Notes under the pieces: generated by a model
What the model was told of the DNA's origin: nothing
Database searches by the model: none
Seen by the model: only the letters and a program-made list of their open reading frames with translations
Program-made: the position numbers and the translations under genes
Shown: positions 53,307 to 61,714 of the stretch, piece by piece
Layout of the letters: each line of letters begins with the position of its first letter
Position numbering within the stretch: the stretch's first letter is position 1
Assembly: GCA_037044975.1 (NCBI GenBank)
Contig: JBAOIL010000005.1
Location: 124,001-188,000, forward strand
Source: JADLHS01 sp020848635
Lineage (GTDB): Bacteria > Verrucomicrobiota > Verrucomicrobiia > Limisphaerales > JADLHS01
DNA: 64,000 nucleotides
Direction of reading: 5' to 3'

Positions 53307-55790
53307 TTATCTGTCAGTCAGCGACGAGGCACCCCGGATGCCTCCCAGCCGCAGCGCATTGCCGATCACAATCAAATCCGAGCCGCCCATCGCGGCCGCA
53401 CACAGCACCGGACTCATGAACCCCAGCGCGGCCAACGGCACGCCGACCGCATTGTAGAAAAATGCCCAGAATAAATTCTGTTTGATCGTCCGCAACGTCG
53501 CCCGTGCCAGGGCCAACGCCTCCGGCACGGCGGCGATCTCCGATTTCAGCAAAATGATGTCCGCCGCCTCACGCGCCACGTCACTGGCCCGGCTCACGGC
53601 GATGCCGAGATCCGCCTGGGTCAAGGCGGGGGCGTCGTTGATGCCGTCGCCGACGAAAGCCACGCGCTCGCCCCGTGCTTGAAGCTGTTTCACGAACTCC
53701 GCCTTCTGGTCGGGGCGCACTTCGGCGAAGACGTTTTCCGGCGCGATGCCGACTTGCTTCGCGATGGCGCCGGCGGTTTGCGGATTGTCGCCGGTGAGCA
53801 GGTGGACACTCAGTCCTTGTTGCTGGAGCAGCGCCACGACCCTTGTGGAATCCGACTTCAACGTATCCCGCACAGCGAAGAGGGCGGCGAGCGAGTTGTT
53901 GAGCGCAAGTCCGACGAGCGTCGCGCCCTGGGCCGACCACTCCGCGATGAAACTTTCGCCCGCCGTGAGATCCACCTTCGTTTCCCGCAGCCACGACAAC
54001 GAGCCGAGCCGTGCCATGCCTTTTGGCTCGTGGAAGTTACCTTCCACTCCGGCTCCGCGCACCTCCTGCCAATTGCTGAACTTAATGTCTTCAGTTGAAA
54101 GTTTTGCCAACGCCTGACTGATCGGATGGGTTGAATGTCGGGCAAGCGCCGCCGCCCATCCTTCGTAGGAGAGGACGTGAGGCGTCTCTGACTTTTCCTG
54201 CACTTTGCCGCTTGAAGTTGGAGACTCCTCACGTCGTCCTCTACATTGCCAGCCCTTCACTACCTCGGGTTGGCCCATCGTCAACGTGCCCGTCTTGTCA
54301 AAAATCACCGCTGTCACCTCGCCGGCCTTTTCCAACGCTACCCCGTCCCGAATGAGAATTCCCCGGCGGGCAGCGGCATTGGCGGCGGCCATGATGGCGG
54401 CGGGCGTGGCCAGACCCATCGCGCACGGACAGGCGATGATCAGCACCGCCGCCGCGATGATGAATCCTGCCGCCGCACCGGTCGGCGGATGGGCCGACCA
54501 GAGGAATTGCGCGAGCCAATCATGAACATGGCTGGCGGAAGCGGGCGCGAGCCCCCACCACAGGCCGGCCGCGATGGCCATGGTTACAACGATGGGCACG
54601 AAAACATTGCTCACGCGGTCGCCGAGCCGCTGGATCCCGGCCCGGCTGGTCTGCGCTCGTTGAACGGCGGCAATGATGTGCGCCAGTGCGGTGGCTTCGC
54701 CCGTAGCCGTAACCCGCATCACGAGCCGACCATTAAGATTCACGGTGCCCGCATAAAGTTCGGCCTTTGCCGCTTTGTCCACCGGCACGGATTCGCCGGT
54801 GAGCATCGCTTCGTCCACGGCGGATTCCCCCTCTATGACCTTGCCGTCCACCGGCACGCGGTCACCGGGTCGCAACACCACCTGATCGCCGATCTTGAGT
54901 TCGGAAACGGGAACCTCCTTTTCCTCCTGGACTGCGCCGGCAAAACGCGGCGGCGCCGGCGCGTTGGGAGTTGCGCTCGGTGCGAATCGCAGGTCAAAAG
55001 CGGGATCGCGCTTCGCCTGCCCCCGCAGTCCAAAAAGTCCGTGTCCCAACGGGAGGGCAGGAGAGGCCACCGGAAGGGCGGCGATTATCTTCCGCGCCGT
55101 CGGCGGCGCGAGCTGCATCAGCGCCCGCAGCGCACTGGAAGCCCGCGCGCTTACCCGCGCTTCGATCCAGTGGCCGACGCTGATGAGCGTAATGATCGCG
55201 GTGGCCTCCATGAAATACAGATGCCCACCGGCGCCGGTGAACAAGGCCCACGCGCTATAGCCAAACGCCGTGGTCGAGCCGAGCGCCACCAGCGTATCCA
55301 TGTTCGAATTGCCGACCCGGAGTTGCCGCCACGCCCCGCGATAAAATTGCGCGCCGCAAAAGGTTTGGACCACACTGGCCAGGGCGAACGACAGCCATTG
55401 AAACCAGCGCACCATGCCGAGATCGAAAAGCCATTCGCCCAGCATCAGCGCGCCGGTGACACCGCCCCCAACCCACAGATTGAGATGCCAGTCCGCGCGG
55501 GGTGCGGAGGCATGGTCGGCCGCGGCGGGCGCTGGTCGGGCCGCGAAGCCGGTCCGCTGGATGGCCTCGACCAGCAGGCCGGAATTGGGCGCCGCCTCGG
55601 CGGTCCAGCGCACGGACGCCCGGCCTGCTTCCAAGGCGACCGAGGCACTGTGCACACCCGGCACGCTTTGGAGCGCTTCGGTGACATGCCGGGCGCAGTT
55701 GTTGCACGTCATGCCCGTCACGGACAGTTCGGTGACCACCGCGGAAGCGGCGGGAGCGGGACGGTCGGCTGGGGCGGCGGGTGGTCGCAT
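53307..55790 (-). CDS. Copper-type P1B ATPase (heavy-metal translocating)
   Basis: 827 residues. A heavy-metal-binding domain with GMTCNNC (near residue 26), then membrane helices, the actuator domain (GDRVPVDGKVIEGESAVDEA, LTGESVPVDK), the CPC motif in IIACPCAMGLATP (metal channel), the phosphorylation site DKTGTLTMGQPEV, TGDNPQTAGAIAKQVG, and GDGINDAPALTQADLG. Transports Cu(I) or Ag(I) out of the cell (family knowledge). A foreign-looking stretch of about 50 residues is inserted between RKI and EKEVPVSELKIGDQ in the actuator region (see the repeat entry). The ATG at 55790 is preferred because the longer start runs into a low-complexity repeat. Confidence 0.9.
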   Translation of the reverse strand: MRPPAAPADRPAPAASAVVTELSVTGMTCNNCARHVTEALQSVPGVHSASVALEAGRASVRWTAEAAPNSGLLVEAIQRTGFAARPAPAAADHASAPRADWHLNLWVGGGVTGALMLGEWLFDLGMVRWFQWLSFALASVVQTFCGAQFYRGAWRQLRVGNSNMDTLVALGSTTAFGYSAWALFTGAGGHLYFMEATAIITLISVGHWIEARVSARASSALRALMQLAPPTARKIIAALPVASPALPLGHGLFGLRGQAKRDPAFDLRFAPSATPNAPAPPRFAGAVQEEKEVPVSELKIGDQVVLRPGDRVPVDGKVIEGESAVDEAMLTGESVPVDKAAKAELYAGTVNLNGRLVMRVTATGEATALAHIIAAVQRAQTSRAGIQRLGDRVSNVFVPIVVTMAIAAGLWWGLAPASASHVHDWLAQFLWSAHPPTGAAAGFIIAAAVLIIACPCAMGLATPAAIMAAANAAARRGILIRDGVALEKAGEVTAVIFDKTGTLTMGQPEVVKGWQCRGRREESPTSSGKVQEKSETPHVLSYEGWAAALARHSTHPISQALAKLSTEDIKFSNWQEVRGAGVEGNFHEPKGMARLGSLSWLRETKVDLTAGESFIAEWSAQGATLVGLALNNSLAALFAVRDTLKSDSTRVVALLQQQGLSVHLLTGDNPQTAGAIAKQVGIAPENVFAEVRPDQKAEFVKQLQARGERVAFVGDGINDAPALTQADLGIAVSRASDVAREAADIILLKSEIAAVPEALALARATLRTIKQNLFWAFFYNAVGVPLAALGFMSPVLCAAAMGGSDLIVIGNALRLGGIRGASSLTDR
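54930..55078 (-). repeat. In-frame palindrome-bearing insertion in the P1B ATPase gene
   Basis: About 150 bases encode a Pro/Ala/Arg-rich stretch (LPVASPALPLGHGLFGLRGQ and on) that interrupts the actuator region where relatives have a short loop. The block carries an exact inverted pair, CGTTGGGA at 54962-54969 and TCCCAACG at 55044-55051, and keeps the frame open. It looks like an intragenic palindromic element. Confidence 0.6.
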
Positions 55791-55881
55791 AAACCGGAAC
55801 CAAGATGCCTTGCGCGCAGCGCCGAAGCAATGCGTCTCGTCAGCACGAGTGCAACTGGAAGGGATATTCGAATTATGGTTC

Positions 55882-55911
55882 TTACTCTTAGTCTTCATCG
55901 TAATCTTGATC
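55882..55911. repeat. Five degenerate hexamers, low-complexity
   Basis: TTACTC, TTAGTC, TTCATC, GTAATC and TTGATC lie in tandem. They precede the ATPase start and the divergent membrane-protein gene. Another member of the 740-808 palindrome family (core GGACTCAGCGG at 55973-55983) lies just beyond. Confidence 0.6.
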
Positions 55912-56022
55912 TCCCCGTCCGCATCCCCGCGACGTTTTATACCGAAAAGATTATGAGTAAGAGTCGGAGCGGGGACTCAGCGGCCCTTTACACCGCCGGC
56001 AAAAAGGTGAATTATTTCGCCC

Positions 56023-57201
56023 ATGCGAATAAGCCGTTTGATCCTGATCACACTTTGCGTTTGTGTGGGCCTGTTGGGCGGGCCCGGCCGGGCCCGCGCG
56101 CAGGCTGCCGCGGCGAATGAGCTGCCGGGCAAGGAAATCGCACAGAACATCTCGCTGCTCACCGGCGTGGCGCTCTCGCCGCTGATGGGCGTGAGCGGGG
56201 TCGGGGCGTGGCAGTACTTCAACGCCAAAACGCCGGAGCAAAAAGCGAAGCTGGCCTGGTATGCCAATCCGTTGTTTTTCATCCCCGCGCTGCTTCTCGT
56301 GCTCCTCTGCTTTGTGAAGGACACCGCCGGGACGGCCCTGCCCACCGCCGTGAAGAAGCCCTTCGACATTGCCGAAACCGTGGAGCACAAGATCAGCGGC
56401 CTGGTCGCCACCGGCGCGTTTGTGCCGATTGCGGCGGCCATTTTCCACGCCAAGACCAGCGGGGACGGGGCGGCGTTGAGTGACCTGGGTTTTGCCGCGA
56501 TTGACCTCTCCTGGTTCTACAACGCCCTCCTGGTGCCGATTTCAATGGTGGCGTTCTTCGTCGTCTTCCTGGCCTCGAACGCCATCAACGTTTTGATCAT
56601 CCTCAGCCCGTTCACCACCGTGGATGCGGCACTCAAAGGCTTTCGCCTCGCCCTCCTTGGCACGGTTGCCGGTACCGCGCTGGCCAATCCCTGGATCGGC
56701 GCGGCGTGGGCGCTCATCATCATTATTATTGCGTATTTCATCGCCGGCTGGTCGTTCCGGCTGTCGCACTTCGGGATGGTGCTCACCTGGGATTTCTTCA
56801 CTTTCCGCAGTTCACGCTTCGCGCCGGATGCGACGGTGAACAAGCTGTTCCTTGGTCGCAAGATCAGCAAAGTCCCCGCCCGCACCTACGGCCGGCTTAG
56901 TCGGGACGAGAAAGGCAGCCTCGTCCTGAAATACCGGCCCTGGCTCGTACTGCCTCAGCGCACGTTGGTATTGCCAGACGGCAGATATTTTGTGGGCAAA
57001 GGGGTGTTGTTTTCGGAGATCCAGGAACTCCAGGCGGATGTCACAAAAACCGCGCTCCTGCTGCCGCCGCGTTACCGTGGCCATGAGGAGGAACTGGTCC
57101 GCATCTATGGGTTGGCCGGCGTGTCGGACATCGGTTTGCGCGCGGCGATGAACTGGATCAAGGAAGCGTGCGGGGTCAAGGCCGAGCCGGCGGCGACTTG
57201 A
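56023..57201 (+). CDS. Exported multi-span membrane protein of unknown function
   Basis: 392 residues. A signal-like N-terminus (MRISRLILITLCVCVGLLGG, ending ARAQ) is followed by hydrophobic segments near residues 80-100 (LFFIPALLLVLLCFV), 130-145, 165-195 (FYNALLVPISMVAFFVVFL) and 205-240 (WALIIIIIAYFIAGW). The last 150 residues are soluble, with GRLSRDEKGSLVLKYRPW. I do not recognise the family. It diverges from the ATPase gene and precedes the sugar ABC ATPase by 79 bases, but a functional link is not evident. Confidence 0.6.
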   Translation: MRISRLILITLCVCVGLLGGPGRARAQAAAANELPGKEIAQNISLLTGVALSPLMGVSGVGAWQYFNAKTPEQKAKLAWYANPLFFIPALLLVLLCFVKDTAGTALPTAVKKPFDIAETVEHKISGLVATGAFVPIAAAIFHAKTSGDGAALSDLGFAAIDLSWFYNALLVPISMVAFFVVFLASNAINVLIILSPFTTVDAALKGFRLALLGTVAGTALANPWIGAAWALIIIIIAYFIAGWSFRLSHFGMVLTWDFFTFRSSRFAPDATVNKLFLGRKISKVPARTYGRLSRDEKGSLVLKYRPWLVLPQRTLVLPDGRYFVGKGVLFSEIQELQADVTKTALLLPPRYRGHEEELVRIYGLAGVSDIGLRAAMNWIKEACGVKAEPAAT

Positions 57202-57280
57202 GGGAAGCGATGCAACGCGGCACGAATCCGTCACCGCAAGGTCGCACTGGCCTGCGCTATGGTACCAGGTTGCCATTTTC

Positions 57281-58789
57281 ATGAACCCCAACCCCGCCTT
57301 CATCTCCTTCAAAAACATCACCAAACGCTTTCCAGGGGTGTTGGCGTTGGACGATGTGAGCTTTGACATCGCACGTGGCAGTTGCCACGCGCTCATGGGC
57401 GAGAACGGCGCGGGCAAAAGCACGCTCGGTAAAATCCTCGCTGGCGTCTATGTCGCGGACGGGGGCGGAATTCACCTGGACGGCAAACCGGTCCACGCGG
57501 CGAATCCGCTGGCGGCCCGCAAGCTGGGCATTGCGATGGTGCATCAGGAACTCGCGTTTTGTCCCGACCTTACCGTGGCGGAGAATCTTTGCCTCGGCCA
57601 ATTGCCCGCCACCGCCGGCTGGCTCGACCGCCGCCGCCTGCGCGAGCAAGCTCGCGCCATGCTCGCCGAAATCGAATCGGACATTGCTGTGGATACGCCC
57701 ATCGGCGAGTTGTCCACCGCGCAGGAGCAGATGGTGCAGATCGCCGGGGCGGTCGGCACCGGAGCGCAGATCATCGTCATGGATGAGCCGACCAGCTCGC
57801 TGTCCGTGCGCGAAAGCGAGGCGCTTTTTGAACTACTCGCCAAACTGAAGCAGCGTGGCCTCACTATCATCTATGTCTCGCATCGGTTGGAGGAAATTTT
57901 CCAACTGTGCGACACCATCAGCGTCCTACGGGACGGCAAGCACGTCGCCACCGAGAAAATTTCCACCACCAACCGCGAGCGCATCATCCAGCAAATGGTC
58001 GGGCGGGAAGTAAACCAATACTCGTCGAAGCATCTCGCGCAGCAGCCCGGCGTGGAAGTGCTGCGGGTGGAAGATCTCGCCTCCCCGGGCAAGTTCAGCC
58101 GCGTCAGCTTCACTTTGCGCCGGGGGGAGATTCTGGGATTTGCCGGCCTGGTGGGGGCGGGCCGCAGCGAAGTGGCGCAGGCGATCTTCGGCGCGGACCC
58201 CAAAGCGACGGGCCGCGTTTTCGTTCACGGGAAAGAACTGGCCCTCGGCTCGGTGACGAAATCGCTCGCGGCGGGCATCGGCTTTCTCCCGGAAGACCGC
58301 AAGCGCATGGGCCTGGTGCTTTCGATGAACTGCCGCGAGAACACCTCGCTCGCCATTCTGCCGCGCCTGAGCCTAGGTGGCTTCGTGAAACGCGGAGTGG
58401 AACGCGCCCTGGCGCAGCGTTATTCCGACCAACTGCGCGTCAAAACGCCGTCCATCGAGGCGACCATTTCGGGTTTGAGCGGCGGCAACCAGCAGAAGAT
58501 TGCGCTGGCCAAGTGGCTGGCGCGGGAATGTGACATCCTGATCGTGGACGAACCGACGCGCGGTGTGGATGTGGGCGCGAAGGCGGAAATCCATGCGTTG
58601 CTTGACGAACTCGCCTGCCAGGGCCTCGCCTTGCTGGTCATCTCTTCCGAACTGCCCGAAGTGATGAATCTGAGCCGCCGCATCCTGGTGCTGAGAGCCG
58701 GCCACGTTGCGGGTGAACTCGCGCGGGAAGAATTTTCCCAACCGAACCTGATGCGGCTCATGGCCGGGGTGGAAGCGCAGGCGGCGTAA
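57281..58789 (+). CDS. Sugar-type ABC transporter ATP-binding protein (RbsA/MglA-like)
   Basis: 502 residues, two fused ATPase domains. The first has Walker A GENGAGKST (about residue 41), an ELSTAQEQMVQIAGA signature and IIVMDEPTSSLS. The second has a degenerate Walker A GLVGAGRSEVAQAI, signature LSGGNQQKIALAKWL and Walker B ILIVDEPTRGVD. That pattern is the carbohydrate-importer type. Neither a permease nor a periplasmic sugar-binding protein lies next to it, so it must work with subunits encoded elsewhere or be an isolated copy. Confidence 0.9.
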   Translation: MNPNPAFISFKNITKRFPGVLALDDVSFDIARGSCHALMGENGAGKSTLGKILAGVYVADGGGIHLDGKPVHAANPLAARKLGIAMVHQELAFCPDLTVAENLCLGQLPATAGWLDRRRLREQARAMLAEIESDIAVDTPIGELSTAQEQMVQIAGAVGTGAQIIVMDEPTSSLSVRESEALFELLAKLKQRGLTIIYVSHRLEEIFQLCDTISVLRDGKHVATEKISTTNRERIIQQMVGREVNQYSSKHLAQQPGVEVLRVEDLASPGKFSRVSFTLRRGEILGFAGLVGAGRSEVAQAIFGADPKATGRVFVHGKELALGSVTKSLAAGIGFLPEDRKRMGLVLSMNCRENTSLAILPRLSLGGFVKRGVERALAQRYSDQLRVKTPSIEATISGLSGGNQQKIALAKWLARECDILIVDEPTRGVDVGAKAEIHALLDELACQGLALLVISSELPEVMNLSRRILVLRAGHVAGELAREEFSQPNLMRLMAGVEAQAA

Positions 58790-59484
58790 GGGAAGGCAAA
58801 GGTCTGGGCGGGATTGCCGCTTTGCGTTGTGAGCGAGCGATTGGAATAGCCATTCGACCTGGTGAGATCTTGAATCCTTGCATTCAACGAAAACCGCCTT
58901 TTTGATTCTTGGTTCCATTATCTCCGTATTCCCGACCTGTAAACTGTTATGACTTTCCCGCCTCAGAGTGGCTGGTTTTGACCCGCAACTTCGTGGCCGG
59001 TTCTCACCCGCAAAATGACAGTTCAGGGGAACAAAGCGTGAGCCCGGGCGGCTAATGGAAGCTTTCCCCAGCCTGCAGCCTCCCGCTGTTGCGCCCTTCA
59101 AAAAATCATGAACCCCCGTGATCGGTTTGACGGTGAAAGAGCACACTGATGGGTGGGTGGCGTCCGTGAGATGATCGGGCTCAACCAAAAAAAACCCAAA
59201 ATAAACCCGTTAGGTTCGCCGCCCGCCGCCGTAGTACCTGAGAAGAAGCCCCCATCTGGGCTGAAGCCAGCGTGGGGGACAACCGAAACGACCTATGAAA
59301 ACGAACAGCCAAACGCCCGCTTCATTTCCAAGCCAAGTTCAACTCGCTAATGCTGCAATGCGGGACGATAAGTGCAATTGGAGCAGCCTCCACGAGCCGC
59401 CGACATGCTTCTTTCGGCTGACGACCCGTGTGCCAAGCCCCCGCTGGAATCGGGGGTAACAACCAACCATCAACCTTTGGAAAT
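58790..59484. other. 695-bp gap with repeat relic
   Basis: No gene recognised. It carries the pair of 21-base direct repeats at 58968-59013 and the promoter of the beta-helix gene. Confidence 0.45.
58968..59013. repeat. Two direct repeats resembling IS21-type end sites
   Basis: GTGGCTGGTTTTGACCCGCA (58968-58987) and GTGGCCGGTTCTCACCCGCA (58993-59012) are 25 bases apart and nearly the same. Tandem copies of such words occur at the ends of IS21-family elements (recollection, not searched). No istA/istB genes are present, so this would be a relic. Confidence 0.35.
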
Positions 59485-60198
59485 ATGAAAAAAACGCTTT
59501 GTCTTACCGTCGCCGCCATTGGGTTGGCCACCTTCAAAGTCTCCGCTGCCACGCTTTACGTGTCCTTGGAGAGTCCAAACCCAGTGCCGCCATTTACGAA
59601 CTGGGCAACCGCCGCCACGAACATTCAACACGCTGTAGATGCGGCTAGAGCGGGCGACACGGTGCTCGTCACGAATGGTATTTATTCGGTGGGGGGCAGG
59701 GGGGTCGGGGCGTATCCGGAATACAATCCATGCCGTGTCGCTGTGACGAACGCCATCCGACTGGAGAGTGTCAACGGGCCGGTGGTGACGACAATAGTGG
59801 GAAGCACTGTTTTGACAAACGAGTTTGGAGAGGAAGTGGGGATAGACGGACGCAGATGCGTGTATTTGGGTGCTAACGCCGTGTTGAGCGGGTTTACCCT
59901 GACAAATGGCATTGTGGTGGGGTGGCAAGGGTGGCAAGGAGGTGCTGGAGTGTTCTGTGAACCAAGTGGCGTTGTGACAAATTGCACACTGAGCGGGAAT
60001 GAGGCTTGGGGCAAGGCTGGCGGCGAAGGAGGCGGGGCTTATGGTGGCAACCTCTACAACGGCACGTTGACGGGCAATGTGGCGGATATGGGCGTGGAGG
60101 GTATTGACGGACGGGGGAGTGCGGCTTTTGGCAGCACACTCTACAACGGAGATGTTCCGCTGCCCCCTTTTGTGACTCGTAAGCCAGCAGGTGGTTGA
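59485..60198 (+). CDS. Short right-handed beta-helix secreted protein, possibly truncated
   Basis: 237 residues. The signal peptide (MKKTLCLTVAAIGLATFKVS, cleaved after AA) is followed by YVSLESPNPVPPFTNWATAA and NIQHAVDAARAGDTVLVTNG, the lead-in of pectin-lyase-like (choice-of-anchor Q type) proteins. Beta-helix rungs include RCVYLGANAVLSGFTLTNG, VVTNCTLSGNEAWG and LYNGTLTGNVAD. Relatives usually continue for several hundred residues and then anchor; this one ends after GDVPLPPFVTRKPAGG, so it may be a truncated copy. A GGAAAT ribosome site precedes ATG 59485. Confidence 0.6.
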   Translation: MKKTLCLTVAAIGLATFKVSAATLYVSLESPNPVPPFTNWATAATNIQHAVDAARAGDTVLVTNGIYSVGGRGVGAYPEYNPCRVAVTNAIRLESVNGPVVTTIVGSTVLTNEFGEEVGIDGRRCVYLGANAVLSGFTLTNGIVVGWQGWQGGAGVFCEPSGVVTNCTLSGNEAWGKAGGEGGGAYGGNLYNGTLTGNVADMGVEGIDGRGSAAFGSTLYNGDVPLPPFVTRKPAGG

Positions 60199-60353
60199 CT
60201 CCCGAATCGGTTCTGCGGTCACCGCGCCAAATTACCTGCTGAGCAACTTTGGGGTGGTGAATAACTTTTGGGATTTTCCCGTTGCCAACCCAAGGTCGCG
60301 GGTTAAATTCCGCTTGGTTCCTCATCCTTTTTCATAGGCAGGGAATCGTTGTG

Positions 60354-60387
60354 AAAAGGGTGACCCTTGAGCTCGGGTCGCCCTTTT
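60354..60387 (+). terminator. Strong bidirectional hairpin
   Basis: Thirteen-base arms (60354-60366 and 60375-60387, one G-T pair) with A4 before and T4 after. It stops the plus-strand beta-helix transcript and could also work in reverse. Confidence 0.75.
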
Positions 60388-60529
60388 GAGTTTACCCCTC
60401 AAACCCGCCAGCGCTGCACCCACCGGTGGAGAAGCATTTGGCTCGCCCCAGCACGTCCCCCCACCGCGTCCGGACGAGTCCGATTTGATGACCGCTTCGG
60501 ATGATCCACGACCTTCCGCCGTGCGGGCC

Positions 60530-60572
60530 GGCTAAAAAGCAAAACCGCGCCCGCAGGATTTGCCGGCGCGGT
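60530..60572 (-). terminator. Terminator after peptidylprolyl isomerase gene
   Basis: Read on the minus strand: perfect 9-bp arms AACCGCGCC/GGCGCGGTT (60542-60550 and 60564-60572) followed by TTGCTTTTTAG. It lies 18 bases past the PPIase stop. Confidence 0.75.
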
Positions 60573-60590
60573 TGGAAAGGTCATCCGGGT

Positions 60591-61697
60591 TTATTTCTTG
60601 TCGTCCGCCGGGGCGGGGCGGGTTGGCGGCTTCAACTCGGCGGCAGCTTTGATTTTTGGATCAAGGATTTCGAGGTTCGCCTCCTTCAGGAGCTTCTCGA
60701 AATAGTCGGGCAGCAGTTTTTGCATCTCCTGTTGCTTGAGGCCTTCCTTCAGGTCGTCCGCGATTTTGGCCAATTCAATCTTCTGGGCCGCAATTTTTTC
60801 GCTCAACTTGATGATATGATAGCCGAATTGGGTGGCGATGACCTCGCTGATCTGATTGGTATTCAGGGAAAAGGCCGCCGCTTCAAACTCCGGCACCATC
60901 TGACCGCGGGGGAAGGTATATTCCCCGCCTTTGTCCTTGGAGCCGGGGTCGTCGGAGTATTCCTTGGCCAGTTTGGCGAAATCCTCGCCAGCTTGGGCGC
61001 GCTTTAGCAAGTCATCCGCAAGTTTCCGCTTGGCCTTCTTCTGCTCCTCCGTGAGTTCCGAGTTCGTGGCCGGGTCGCGGGTGCCGATCAAGATGTGGCT
61101 GGCGCGCACCTGTTCCGGTTGCTCGAAGCGCGCGGGATGCTCATCGTAATATTTTTTAACGTCCGCATCACTCAGGCTCACCTTGAGTTCGCGCTCCAAG
61201 ACGGCGGCGACGATGGCTTTGTCTAGGATCTGCTGTTCCCATTGTGCCCGCGTGATGGCCTGGACGCGCAGTTGCGAGGCCAGCTTTTGCTCGAACTCAT
61301 CATCCGTCAGCTTGTTGTCGGTCTTGAGCCGCTTAAGCATCTTTTCGAATTGTTCCCGGCCCTTTTGCTTGTCGGCCTCGGTGGCTTTGAACAGCGTCAA
61401 CTGCACGCCCACCATTTCGCTGAGCACCTGGGATTCGAGGAGCGCCGTCTGGTCCGCGCTGAGGTTTTGCCCGCGCGTCGTGTAGTTCGCTTTGATGGGG
61501 ACCAGCGACTTGTCGAGCTCGCTGCGTTTGATCTCCACGCCTTTGGCCCGGGCGACGACCGGGTCGCCCAGGAGTTCGGCGAGTTTGCTGGCGGAACTGG
61601 CGTTGGTGGTTCCGGCATTGGCCGCGAGCGCGGCGGGCGCGTAGAGGCTTGCGGCCGCGAGCGCGGTGGCGAACAGAGTAGTGCTACGATTCATCAT
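60591..61697 (-). CDS. Parvulin-type peptidylprolyl isomerase (SurA/PrsA-like)
   Basis: 368 residues. A Sec signal peptide (MMNRSTTLFATALAAASLYA) is followed by a SurA-N-type helical domain (LSADQTALLESQVLSEMVGV) and one parvulin domain near residues 195-300: QVRASHILIGTRDP, AGEDFAKLAKEYSDDPGS, GGEYTFPRGQMVPEFEAAAF and TQFGYHIIKL. It helps exported proteins fold outside the cytoplasm. It lies 17 bases downstream of serA on the same strand, so the two are probably cotranscribed, an unusual pairing. Confidence 0.9.
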   Translation of the reverse strand: MMNRSTTLFATALAAASLYAPAALAANAGTTNASSASKLAELLGDPVVARAKGVEIKRSELDKSLVPIKANYTTRGQNLSADQTALLESQVLSEMVGVQLTLFKATEADKQKGREQFEKMLKRLKTDNKLTDDEFEQKLASQLRVQAITRAQWEQQILDKAIVAAVLERELKVSLSDADVKKYYDEHPARFEQPEQVRASHILIGTRDPATNSELTEEQKKAKRKLADDLLKRAQAGEDFAKLAKEYSDDPGSKDKGGEYTFPRGQMVPEFEAAAFSLNTNQISEVIATQFGYHIIKLSEKIAAQKIELAKIADDLKEGLKQQEMQKLLPDYFEKLLKEANLEILDPKIKAAAELKPPTRPAPADDKK

Positions 61698-61714
61698 GTT
61701 TGAGTTTGGTTTGA

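Larger units (their letters stand above)
60199..60590. other. Intergenic gap with two terminators
   Basis: No gene seen in about 390 bases. The two terminator-like hairpins here are listed separately. A short tRNA-like T-arm word near 60291 was checked and does not extend into a cloverleaf. Confidence 0.55.

Noticed and set aside
60285..60320. tRNA-like T-arm word near the beta-helix gene end
   Set aside because: No acceptor, D or anticodon stem can be folded around it.
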